Shown here: piece by piece, positions 54,069 to 64,000 of the stretch
Layout of the letters: every line of letters starts with the position of its first letter
How positions within the stretch are numbered: the stretch's first letter is position 1
DNA from: Fragilariopsis cylindrus CCMP1102
Taxonomy: Eukaryota > Bacillariophyta > Bacillariophyceae > Bacillariales > Bacillariaceae
NCBI GenBank assembly: GCA_900095095.1
Contig: FMBT01000434.1
Span: forward strand, 44,734-108,733
Reading direction: 5' to 3'
DNA: 64,000 nt
The notes under the pieces: model-generated
The model's database searches: none
The model's input: only the letters and a program-made list of their open reading frames with translations
Told to the model about the DNA's origin: nothing
Translations under genes and position numbers: made by a program

Positions 54069-56842
54069 AGTGGTTGGAGGAATGACAGTATAAATGAAAT
54101 AGCACCAAATAAATATAAACAACCTATTAACCCAATTTCATACTGTTATTCTTCGAGCAACACCTATAAAGCACTAGCAGCAATAGTAGAAGACGAAGAA
54201 TATATCGAAACTGTAGCAGATTCAGCAGCAACAGGACATTTCTTTCCTAATAAAGATGACAAGAGTAACACCCATGACAAAATAAAAGTGATTTGTGCAA
54301 ATAATCAATCCATGGTATCAGTAGCAACATCAAAATTAGATATCCCAGAATTGACTGACAAGGCAAAGACAGCTTCCACTTAACGAGATGGATACACCAC
54401 TACTCTCCATACCAGTATTAGCAGATGATGGATGAAATTGAATTGACTGAAGATAATATCGTGGTAAAGAAAAATAATAAAATAATATTAAAAGGAATTA
54501 GAGACAAAACAACAACACTGTGGATGATACCAATCAAACATCGTGAGAAAGCAAGAATATTAGCACAACAACTTCCACCACTACCAACCCATGCAGCAAA
54601 CAGTGCATATCATCAACCAACCTTAGCAAAATTAATGGCATACCACAATGCAAGTATCGGATCACTTCCGGTCAAAACACTATGCAATGCAATTGATAAT
54701 GATTGGTTAACATCATTTCCAGGACTAACTAGCGCAGCAGTGAGAAGACACCTACCAAAATCAATTTCAACAACAATGGGCCATTTGCACATGATTAGAA
54801 AAGGAATTAGGTCTACTACAAAACCAACAATCAGTGAAATAATGAATGAAGAATTAGATCCAGAACCAGTATTACCACCACCCATACGCGTCACCAACAG
54901 ACAGCATACTGTGGCAGTGGATATAGTACCATTTGAAGAGTTAAAAGGAATCATAGCAACAGATCTTCCAGGTCGGTTTCCTACTACCTCAGCTCAAGGC
55001 AATGCCTACGTCCTTGTGATGTACGATTATGATTCAAATACAATTAATGCAGTAGCAATCAAAAACAGAAAAACAGCATCATTAGTCCAAGGATACAATG
55101 AATTATTTGAAGACCTGAAGAAAGCTGGAATCAATCCAGTACTCCACCGATTAGATAATGAAACTTCAAAGGAATTGATATTAGAAATTGAGAAAAAAGG
55201 ATTAGACTACCAAATAGCATCGCCAGGAGACCATAGACTTAACCATGCAGAGCGAGCAATTCAGACATTCAAAAACCACTTCATTGCAGTTCTATATGGA
55301 TGTGACAGTACGTTCCCTGCAAAGCAATGGGATCGAATCATCAAGCAAGCAGTTATGACATTAAATATGTGCAGGCCTTCCCGAATCAATCCAAAACTAT
55401 CTGCATACCAACAAGTATGGGGAAACTTTGACTTCAACAAGACACCACTAGCTCCACCTGGATGCAAAGTAGTGGTACATGAAAGAGCAATGGAAAGAGG
55501 AGCATGGGCATGTCATGGAGTAGCTGGTTACTACATCGGACCAGCAATGAAGCACTACAGGAACTACATCAGTTACATCCCTGAAACAAAAGGAATTCGA
55601 ACAACCAACACGATTGAATTCTTTCCAGAAAAAGTAGATATGCCAACAACAGCAACAACAGATCGATTAGCAAGAGCAGCTGAAGATCTAGCTGAAATAC
55701 TACAAGCACCACACCCAGCAACTCCATTCCTACAACAAGGCACAGTCGTCAACGACGCAATGGAGCAATTAAAAAAGATATTTACACCACCAACTAGAAT
55801 TGAAACAGCAATGGCTGCACCAACTCCAAGGGTGTTAGAAACTGCTGTAGCAGCTCCAAGGGTGGATGTAAACAACAACAACAACAACAACAACCATAAT
55901 CATTCTCCAAGGGTGGCAGCAACAACAACAACAACAACAGATCGATTACAACGAGTACTAAACAGATTAACAACTAAATCTGCTCCAATTAGTGAACGGT
56001 CCAGTAGAAAAAGAACTAAATCAGTCCGATTTCCAGATAACTGTGAAGGACCCAGTGCATTAAGGACTAAATTATCGCGAATTGCAGAAGAAATATTACC
56101 ACATCCAATCGGTACTAAGATCAGAAAATCATTCAAAAAGACCTATCACAATGGGATTATTACCTCATATGACAACGACCGTGAGTACTACATGATAGAG
56201 TACGAAGATGGTGATTCAGAGGAGCTCAGACACAGGACAGTACAGAAGTATATCATTACAGCCAATACAGAAATGGACCAAATGAAAAGATTAACAAGAT
56301 CGAGCCTACAGGCTAAATCTGCAAACCACAAAAGAGAAGCAATGAAGATGGCATTCGATGCATTCAACGATTCAGACCTACCACTACACCATGCAATGCC
56401 AGTATTTGACGAAGTATCATCCAAAATGTTAGAATACAGGCATCTAATCAATCATTCGGATCCAGAAATACGCAAACAGTGGCAACTATCAGGTGCAAAT
56501 GAATTCGGAAGGACCATGCAGGGAGTAGGGAAATCAAGGAAGGAAGAAGATCGAATAGAAGGAACCGATACAATGCACTTGATCCACAAGAAAGACATCC
56601 CCAAGAACAAGAAGATAACTTATGCAAGATTTGTCAGTGAAATCAGATTACAGAAAGCAGAAATCCATCGGACGCGAATGACAGCAGGAGGTGATAGGTT
56701 AGATGATTATGAAGGCAAAACAAGTACTGAGACAGCAGGATTAGAGACGATCAAGATCCATCTCAACAGTACCATCTCAAGAGCAAAATTGGGCGCAAAA
56801 TACTTATGTATTGATATTGGAAATATGTACTACGTTCGTTAA
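54069..56842 (+). pseudogene. pol: Pol of the second copia element: protease remnant, integrase, truncated reverse transcriptase
   Basis: The protease stretch 54190-54440 reads ETVADSAATGHFFPNKDDKS (DSAA in place of DSGA) and KLDIPELTDKAKTAS, then a stop at 54379-54381 and frame changes before the long frame starts at 54425. That frame (805 residues) has the integrase core (VAVDIVPFEELKGIIATDLP, YVLVMYDYDSNTINAVAIKN, LHRLDNETSKELI, HAERAIQTFKNHFIAVLYGC) and YQQVWGNFDF. A long Asn/Thr linker and a Tudor-like stretch follow (GTKIRKSFKKTYHNGIITSY, YMIEYEDGDSEEL). Reverse transcriptase begins (KKDIPKNKKITYARFVSEIR, THRTRMT-like IHRTRMTAGGDRL) but is cut at DIGNMYY. Without the polymerase palm it is inactive. 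Confidence 0.88.
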
Positions 56843-57187
56843 GAATTTTATCATCCTTTTCCATTGAGATGGAGAGATGTCTGGGAATGTGATTTCTGTA
56901 AAATTAGCTGCCGTGCTTTCTCCGTAACTATCATTTTTCTTTGAGGCAAGCAACGCATCCACGTACCGGCTTTGGGATGCCAAGACTGTTGTGTAATGCC
57001 AGAACACCTTCTTCGTCGTTGGTGTCTCGTCATCATTCGTCGTATTATTACCTCCTCCATCTCCCTGCTCTCCCCCAACAATAACCTTTAGATTGGCGAC
57101 CGCACATCTTAAACTGCTGCGTTTGCGTTCTTCTTCGTTGTCGCCCTCCAGCTTACGGTTCTTGCTATCTTCAGTCATCGTCGTCAT
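56843..57187 (-). pseudogene. 5' part of a BTB/POZ-domain gene, cut off by the copia element
   Basis: From the Met at 57187 (minus): a charged N-terminus, then LKVIVGGEQGDGGG, KKVFWHYTTVLASQSRYVDA, ALLASKKND, FTEITFPDISPSQWKRMIKF. The pattern (VGG, a strand with the conserved His/Tyr before the vLAsqS helix, FPDisPxxw) fits a BTB/POZ domain, which mediates dimerisation or cullin-3 binding. The reading enters copia sequence after KRMIKFL at about 56843. The remaining domain and all downstream exons are not found to the left of the element. Either the element's insertion was followed by deletion, or a rearrangement joined the two. Confidence 0.65.
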
Positions 57188-57584
57188 TGTTTACTATAGC
57201 TGCATTTATTTTATGCGCCAATCTTCTTAGAGGTACAGTACGCGACAAAACACACGATTAAAATGTCCGCATAATAATGTTCAGTATTCCTTTCTTGCAT
57301 TTATTTGAATTTTCGCGCCGGGGGATCTGTTCGAAAGTATTAAATAAATCTCCACGTGGAACTAGTATTTAATATAAAAACTAAATCATGCCCAAAATTT
57401 TACTAGTATTTGTTAGTGAAGTATATAATAACAACTTTAGCATCAAATATATACACCTAAAAAGTCATTTGTTTTGGAAAATTAGATAACTAAGTTTACA
57501 CTGGACCTATTGGATGGAGAACTGTCATATTCCTTAGTCTTGTAAGCCTACTTGTATCTCACAATGTAGGCTCACACACAACAC
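57188..57584. other. Upstream region of the BTB fragment
   Basis: AT-rich and non-coding; probably the former promoter of the BTB gene. Nothing else is recognised. Confidence 0.45.
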
Positions 57585-58125
57585 ACATTTTAGGGATTGT
57601 ACACAAAAAAATATCTCATTTGAAAGAGTATTGCAGAGGACAAGACCTTCTGGGCTGGGTGCACTAGCATCCACATGATATACTAGAACATTATGCTTGC
57701 CTCCTACAACTTTTTTGTTCCTGTGGTTGCAGAATGATATTCATTTTGCTGTTGTGGTAGGCACACAAACAACAAGATTTTTGGTCAGAAATGAACCATA
57801 AAATATCTCATTTGAAAGTGTTACAGAGGACAAGACCTTCTAGGTCGGGTGCACTAGCATCAACATGGTATACTAGAACATTGTGGTTGCCTCCTACCAC
57901 TTTTTTGTTTCTGTGGTTGCAGAATAAATTACAGTCCACTGTTGTGGAAGGCACACTGATGAAGGCACACGTTGTTCATTTCTGATTGAAAATCATTCTG
58001 TTTGTGTGCCTTCCACAACAGTGGATTGTAATTTATTCTGCAACCACAGAAACAGAAAACTGGTAGGAGGCAACTGCAATGTTCTAGTATACTAGAAGGA
58101 TGTTAGTGTACCCAACCCTTGTAAC
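57585..58125. repeat. Inverted relatives of the 189-bp satellite, in a foldback arrangement
   Basis: Two monomers in reverse orientation (AAAATATCTCATTTGAAAG at about 57608 and 57800; GAGGACAAGACCTTCT, then TTGCCTCCTAC) are followed by one in forward orientation (about 57975-58115: TTTCTGATTGAAAATC, GGTAGGAGGC, ATGTTCTAGTATACTAGAAG, GTTAGTGTACCCAACC). Forward and reverse arms pair around 57980. GCAGAATAAATTACAGTCCA at 57919 meets its complement at about 58022. The words match the array at 6200-8195. Confidence 0.88.
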
Positions 58126-58440
58126 ACATGTTTCCTTGGTACTGCAGATATGCCTAATTACATTCCTTACCACCGTAGCCATACTCAATAAAAAGTTACG
58201 GACTGTCAAATATGCCCACTTTTAAACGAAGTTTTAGGGCGTTTTTTATCTGTTGGCGTCCAGACCGGTCATCGGGCGAAGTGGTGGTACTGTACTCTAC
58301 TAGTGATTTTCAGTATTCCTTTCTTGTTCGGGGGATGTTGCTGTGACTAAAGGGGATAGAGCTTTATTTTGAACTGCGAACAAAACCTCGTCGTAGCACG
58401 ACCTTTAAAGGAGGACCCTAATACAGTACGACCTACAGCA

Positions 58441-58474
<34 letters not shown>

Positions 58475-59400
58475 TGAGAGTTAGCATGAACTGATTGAAC
58501 ACATACAATCAATAGATTCGGCAACCTAGAAATCCTAATTATAAGCGCTCATTCTTGTTTCTTACACAAGACAGAACGAAAGTACGACGATTTTTTGTGG
58601 AGAATAATAACGATCGTTTATTTCTTTTTTAATTATTACTACTTTTACTTATCGGTCGTGTCCGTTGGACGGGTCCTTCCATCAAAAAAATTGTATATGC
58701 TATATTGTCGTATCCTCATATCTCATTGATGAATTTCGTATCGTAAAGTGGAACCTCGTTCGCAAATACTTTCTTAACAGAATCAAAGGATAGACGACGT
58801 ATTTAAGATAGATATACAAAAACTAAGAACGACGTAACATTCGCAGCAGAATAAATCCACGTGATGGGGATAATCTTATTTGCTGATGCTGTTATCCTCG
58901 GTTCTTCCTTTGCTTATGACGGGTACTTGGTTTCATTCGATAGATTAGTTCAATGTTAGGCGACAACCAAATTGCCTCGGTAGACACGGAGCAGAGAGCT
59001 ATAGGTGCTGCCGTTAGCAGAGCAATACAATGCACCCACAATATTCTCGTCGCAAACAGATAGAGAGCGAGAGATTGATTCGGAGTATAATTGAGGATGC
59101 GTATGTATGATACATAGCATATCAGGATTAAGTCGCATTTACTTATTGCATCATTCAAATCGACATCTGAAGTAAATTGGCAGGGAAAGGTAGCAGATCA
59201 TCGATGAAGTTAAGGAAAGAGAGAGAGGGAGGGGAGGGGGGGGGGGGGGTAAGTTAGGGGATGGAAGTTTTCGTTCAGTACGATTTGGGCAGCGTAAAGA
59301 TAAAAAAATGGTTGCAGAAACAAATACAGTATAGATCGACTCACCTTTTATTTAATCATATCATTGTATAGACATAGAAATCTTTCTCGTGTGTGTTAAC
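58126..59400. other. Intergenic region with simple repeats
   Basis: Contains an AT run (about 58441-58475), a poly-G tract (about 59233-59250) and a GA-rich stretch before it. The short minus-strand ORFs at 58892-59158 and 58956-59138 are not supported. It includes the 3' flank of the DUF6824 gene. Confidence 0.5.
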
Positions 59401-62400
59401 TTAGTTTGATGATGGACCACCACTGCCACTTCCACCACCATATCCTCCTCCAGATGACGGATTATTCGAACGGTAATTATACCTGATTGGGTGACGACGG
59501 TGACGGACCAGTTGCTGCCGTAGACGACGATACATTAGGTGGTGCATGGCTCCTTAAAGGTTGTTGCTGTAATAATGCCGCTAGTAAAAATTCTTGTTGT
59601 TGTTGATTTGTTCCTGCTGCTCCTGTTGTTGTTGAATTGTTATTAGTATTCATGCTACTCAAATTGCTGTTCATCTCGTTCATACTAGCCATACTGTTAT
59701 TTGCATTACTATTACTACTATTACTAATGCTGCTGCTTCTATTCATAGCAGCAGCAAGTGGATTCATTAAAAGTTGTTGTCGTTGCTGTTGTGTTAGATT
59801 TTGTTGTTGTTGGTGCTGGCTGTTGCTGTTGGTTTTGTTGCTGATGCTGTTGGGGATTTTGCTGTTGTTGTTGTGCAGCAAGCAAAGACTTTGCACCCAA
59901 AAGAAGCGCTTGTGTGATATCGTTACTACCGCTGCCGTTGCCATTGCCATCACTACTGCTGTCAGCAGTTCCTCCAACCCTATTCCCTGTTGAAGATGTA
60001 TTCGCATTCGTTTGAGAATTCGAATTCCTATTAGCAGCTGCCGCTGATACAAATGGATGGTTGGCGTTGTTAGTATTACTTGCACCACCACCACCACTCA
60101 TGGAAGAATTGTTACCAGTAATACTAGTAGATCCTGACGATGGTACTGAAGATTGATGCTGATCCTGCTGCTGCTGCTGCTGCTGTTGATGATGTTGTTG
60201 TTGCTGGTGGTACAACGACGACTGACCTTGGCCCTGCCTGCTGATTTTGTTGTTGTTGTTGCTGCTGTTGATGTTGCTGTTGCTGTTGTTGACGAGCTAG
60301 AAGCTGCGCCATTTGATGTTGAGATTGAGATCTCTGTTGCTGTTGCTGTTCAAGCAGTGCAGATGATTCTCCTTGTTGAGAAGCTGATGATCGAGGATGA
60401 GATTGACCCGATTGTTGATTATGTTGTTGTTGTTGTTGCAATAATTGTTGTAACTGTTGCGCTTGTTGTTGTCCTTGTTGAGATTGTGGTGGTGCTTGAC
60501 TATGCTGTTGTTGTTGTAACAATTGTTGTAGCTGTTGTGCTTGTGCTATTTGTTGTTGTGATTGGGGTTGCAATTGTTGTTGATGCTGTTGCTGAACAAG
60601 ATGTTGGATCTGTTGCTGTTGCAATAAAAGATGAATTTGTTGTTGCAATTGTTGTTGTTGTTGTTGAGGTTGAAGAGGAGTCGTTCCCATCCCTGATGCT
60701 CCTCCTGTTCCACTTCCTCCACGTTGTCCTTGTAATAATTGCAATAGTTGTTGATGTTGTAGGGCTTGTTGAGAAGAATTTTGTTGTTGCCATTGTGTTG
60801 CTGCTTGAAGCTGTTGTAACTGCAATGTCATCATCATCGCTTGTGCTTGTGCTTGTTGTTGTGGTTGGCTATAATTTGGATTATTCCTATTCGTATTATT
60901 CGCTTGTTGTTGTAGACCTGCCAATGAACCATCAGTAGGATTCTGATGTGTATACTGCATTGCTGCAGCAACAGCATTTGATATTGATGATGATGATGTA
61001 TCCATAGCTGCTGCTGCTGATGATGGTGACTGCATCATAAGTCCTGATAGATTTGTAAGATCAGTAAGAAGAGGATTCATTGTTGATAAAGCTGATCCTG
61101 CCGTATCATGATGTTGAGAAGAAGCTTGTACGCCAGTAGTAGTACCGGTCGTCGCGTTATTCGCAACCTCGTCTGTTGGAGGTGATGGTGGTCCTTTACG
61201 TTTGGACTTCCCTCCACCACGACCACCTCTTTCACCATTTTTTCGTGCAGAAGATCGTTGTCTATTACTATCACCACCACCACCACCACCTGAAAGACCA
61301 CTTAATTCTATACCATGTGTGGTTCTCATTGTACGATTTTTTGTTTCAGATCGTGGCCTACCCCGTAATGCATGACTAATCTTTTCAATAGCAACTTCTG
61401 TAGTAACTTCCACCCAGTATTCCCGTGAACCCTCATCTACTGCTATCGACGAGGATGATACTGCTGCTGATACTGCTGATGGTACTACAGCAGAAGAGGA
61501 CGACGCAGTAGTACTAGCAGTAGTAGTACTATGATCTTGTTTATCAGCTCTTTTTAGAAATCTTCCACCTCCCCGTGCTTTTAATGCGGCAGCAGCACCA
61601 TTTTGATCTTCCCCTGATGATGATAATGATGATATCTTCTTGGAGGATGACGATGTTGATGATGATGCAGAACCATTCGTTCCAGCAGCTCCATTCGTAG
61701 TACTACTAGTTCCTCCATTCGTAGTACTATTGGTTCCATTCTTACTAGATCCATTCGTATTTCCTGCAGTTCCAGTTGTCCCAACCCCACTACCAGCACT
61801 AGCACCACCATCAGCACCAGAAGGTGCAGGTGCAGATCCAACAGCAGCAGTAGCAGCAGCAACAGCTTGATCTTGTTGTGCTTGCGCATGTGCCTCCTGC
61901 TGCTGTTGCTGTTTTTGTTGTTGTTTTTGTTGTTGCGATTGTTGTTGTTGTGGTGGTGGTGGTGGTACGTCCCTTCCTTCGTCTCCACCATTACCTTCTG
62001 CAACTGAAATGACTTGTACTGTTCCTGTTCCTCGATGTACTTCATCTAAGACAGTTTTAGCAATACCAGCTTTATCTTCCTTTCGTGAATTCCCATATAC
62101 TAGTCTAATACGATTGACTATTCGATGAAATCGTAAATTACCTGGATGATTTTGCAATGGTCTACCCCGTCCAAATAAGACATCATTGGGACGGGGACGA
62201 TAAATTTTGACACCAGTAGAATCCGACGAGGAGGATTCAGATATATTTGTGGTGGTGGTTACAGCATTATCATTATTATTACTGTTATTATCATTATTAA
62301 CATTGTTGTTGTTGTTATTCGGCAGTCGTCCCATTACTATCCCAATTGCCTCATCGTTCATATTATTAGCTCGTGCTTGTGCTTGTGCTTGTGCCTGTGC

Positions 62401-62757
62401 TTGTGCTTCGTTGTTGTTAGCGGCAGCAGGATTACTATTACTATCAGCTAAAGCATCAGCGTAAGCAGCAGAAGCGGCAGCGTTGTGATCCATATCTCCA
62501 GCGGCGGCAGCAATGTTCATATTGTTTGCGTCTAGCTGCTCCTGATAAAGATCATTTCCAGTTGTTTGACGTCTAGCGGTAGCTGCAGGATTATTATTAT
62601 CAGTATCAGCTAAAGCAACGTTAGCAGCAGCAGCAACAGCGTTGTGATGATCCATATTTCCGGGCGCGGCGGCAGCAGCAATGATGTTCATATTGTTTGC
62701 ATCTAACTGCTCCTGATATAAATCACGTCTGACTTTGTCGCTGTTACTATTCTTCAT
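59401..62757 (-). CDS. Large Gln-rich protein with a split DUF6824 domain (three frame breaks near the C-terminus)
   Basis: The first frame (62757-60124) gives 877 residues. The N-terminus holds a tandem repeat (DLYQEQLDANNMNI...DHHNA...ALADTDNN, then DLYQEQLDANNMNI...DHNAA...ALADSNSN). DUF6824 starts at about residue 190: RPRPNDVLFGRGRPLQNHPG, NLRFHRIVNRIRLVYGNSRK, then after about 160 low-complexity residues GGGRFLKRADKQ, and later YWVEVTTEVAIEKISHALRG. A basic stretch (GKSKRKGPPSPP) could be a nuclear signal. The rest is Gln-rich, as in transcriptional activation regions. The frame then breaks near 60233 (GGG), 59811 (CC) and 59489 (GG). Dropping one base at each gives continuous sequence, LYHQQQQHHQQ, NLTQQQRQQLLMNPLAAAMN and YNYRSNNPSSGGGYGGG, to a stop at 59401-59403. 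I treat it as one gene of about 1,100 residues. Confidence 0.72.
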
Positions 62758-64000
62758 TTTATTTTGTCGTCAATATGATTTTTAAGTTTTGTGATGATGT
62801 GATGACAGCACAATTCTTATATAAAGATAAGATCACGGGTGATTAGATTCTATTCGTTATGCGATATCGTTCTTATTGCGGATAGTTGTGTACTATATGT
62901 GTGTGGGTGTATGTGGGTGTCTTTGTGAATGAAGTGTGAAAGTGATTTTTTTACTATTCTCATTTATCTTCCTTTGATAAGAGTGTATCTACCGTATAAA
63001 AGAAACAGCATAGGCAACCTTTTGCAACTAACAATACGTAGCTAAGCTAAGCAGGCTGTTACAGTTGAAGATGTAATGTTAGCAAATAAGTAACAATTTC
63101 TACACATAACCAAAGCGAAAAAGCGTTGTTGGGAGTCGCACTCTACTGCTAACTACCGGTAGAGAGGTCGTTGATTTGTTATTATTGAATGGTATATAAT
63201 CAACGAGAACGCTGTTGTGACCGCATCCAACAAAACAGGTGTACGGTATGTGCAATTACAATGTTCAAGATGAAATGCTGCCTTATGAGTCGCGCGCTGT
63301 GACGAAGATACATAAATATGTAGTCGCATTGCCAAAGAAGAGTACCATAAATTTGTGAGCAAACAAAGATGATGTCATCTTAATTACTTATGTCAATAGA
63401 GTACGTTGGTCGCAGATAGCAATGTTGTTAAGTATTCGTCAATGATGTCATAAACTTGAGGGCAGTCTGGTGTTAAGTCTTCGAATCGTCATTGCATGGG
63501 AGTAATAATTGATTGGTTCAATTTCAATGACGTGTTTTTTTGTCGACGCTAAAAGAAGAATTCATGAGTCAAGAAGAATCCTCTGTGTGAGTTCTAATTG
63601 GTTCCCAACTCTAAAGTTCTGTAATTTCGACGCGAACTTACTATTGGTGCATTTTTCTTTCGCGTCAATGACTTGATTTGATCGTAGACATCACAAATTC
63701 GTTATCTATTCGCGTCAACACGAACACGTCCCGCATGGAGAATTTAGACAGCTGAATATCCGTTGATGTTATGCATGCCGTCACATATTTAGTATATCGG
63801 CATGCCGGCCACATCAAATTAGACAATGCCCGGGATCCGCACACTTAGATTCATCGGATGTAGATACTGTATCGGATGGGTTATCGATATGGCTGGCCTG
63901 ACCCGTAAATAATGAGTCAATATTGACAAAAATCCGGATGTTCAGCAAGAAGCAGAACTGATACTTCGGACTTCCTCTATATAAATTTTTTGCTTAACTG
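62758..64000. other. Upstream region of the DUF6824 gene and right flank
   Basis: Non-coding. It probably contains the promoter and leader of the Gln-rich gene. The minus-strand ORF at 63153-63362 has no recognisable content. No RNA gene, repeat or transposon end is seen up to the window edge. Confidence 0.5.

Larger units (their letters stand above)
52824..56842 (+). mobile_element. Second Ty1/copia element, degenerate and 3'-truncated
   Basis: Coding part only: gag 52824-54068, a broken protease region 54069-54424, integrase and the start of reverse transcriptase 54425-56842. It ends abruptly within reverse transcriptase after CIDIGNMYY, where sequence of a BTB gene on the other strand begins. 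The rest of reverse transcriptase, RNase H and a 3' LTR are absent. Sequence is unlike the element at 32303-38395, so it belongs to another copia lineage. Confidence 0.88.

Noticed and set aside
60153-60938. 261-codon plus-strand ORF rich in Val and Leu
   Set aside because: It is the antisense of the Gln-codon repeats of the DUF6824 gene; its composition is fully explained by that.

Overview
This is nuclear DNA of a eukaryote, most likely a diatom. The evidence is: short GT-AG introns of about 130-190 bp; genes on both strands without operons; a plastid-targeting presequence with an ASAFAP-like cleavage motif (3507-4565); two genes with the DUF6824 domain typical of diatoms; a CRAL-TRIO/DUF6824 fusion; an HSF-type regulator; low-complexity Ser, Gln, Asn and Asp tracts; and Ty1/copia elements of the diatom type. 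I cannot name the species from sequence alone.

Layout. 0-5 kb: a double-domain glycosyltransferase-like membrane protein (-) and a plastid YceD/DUF177 protein (+). 6.2-8.2 kb: a 189-bp satellite array. 9.4-13.9 kb: a large nuclear regulator (N-terminal zinc finger, helicase-associated domain, HSF domain, four DGCL repeats) in three exons, with a one-base break in a 10-A run. 14.7-18.9 kb: a PAP2 lipid phosphatase (+) and a three-exon CRAL-TRIO/DUF6824 gene (-). 18.9-22.7 kb: repeat-like DNA without genes. 22.7-28.7 kb: an M14 metallopeptidase (-), a two-exon tail-anchored MOSC protein (+) and an unknown acidic protein (-). 28.7-32.1 kb: AT-rich DNA with degenerate repeats.

32.3-38.4 kb holds a complete, young Ty1/copia element with 330-bp LTRs that differ at two positions. 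It sits in the coding sequence of a host Cys-containing protein, which reads in frame across the empty site. After it come a Cys-rich secreted ShKT-like protein, a broken PIN-domain gene, a zinc-finger-like ORF and a dead Tc1/mariner-like transposase fragment (38.8-42.7 kb). The 43-57 kb stretch is a nest of mobile DNA: a SAM-like-domain protein, a decayed PiggyBac-like transposase split by a 999-bp foldback element and a second insertion, and a degenerate copia element truncated inside reverse transcriptase and fused to a truncated BTB gene. An inverted cousin of the 189-bp satellite lies at 57.6-58.1 kb. The last gene (59.4-62.8 kb, -) is a Gln-rich DUF6824 protein with three one-base frame breaks.

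Several otherwise good genes carry single-base frame breaks, some in homopolymers. Either the assembly contains indel errors or several genes here are young pseudogenes. Raw reads are needed before any of these genes is called dead. No pathway links the genes. The best leads are the regulator whose duplicated repeats carry duplicated introns, the young copia insertion with a 30-bp perfect palindrome in its LTR, and the nested foldback elements.
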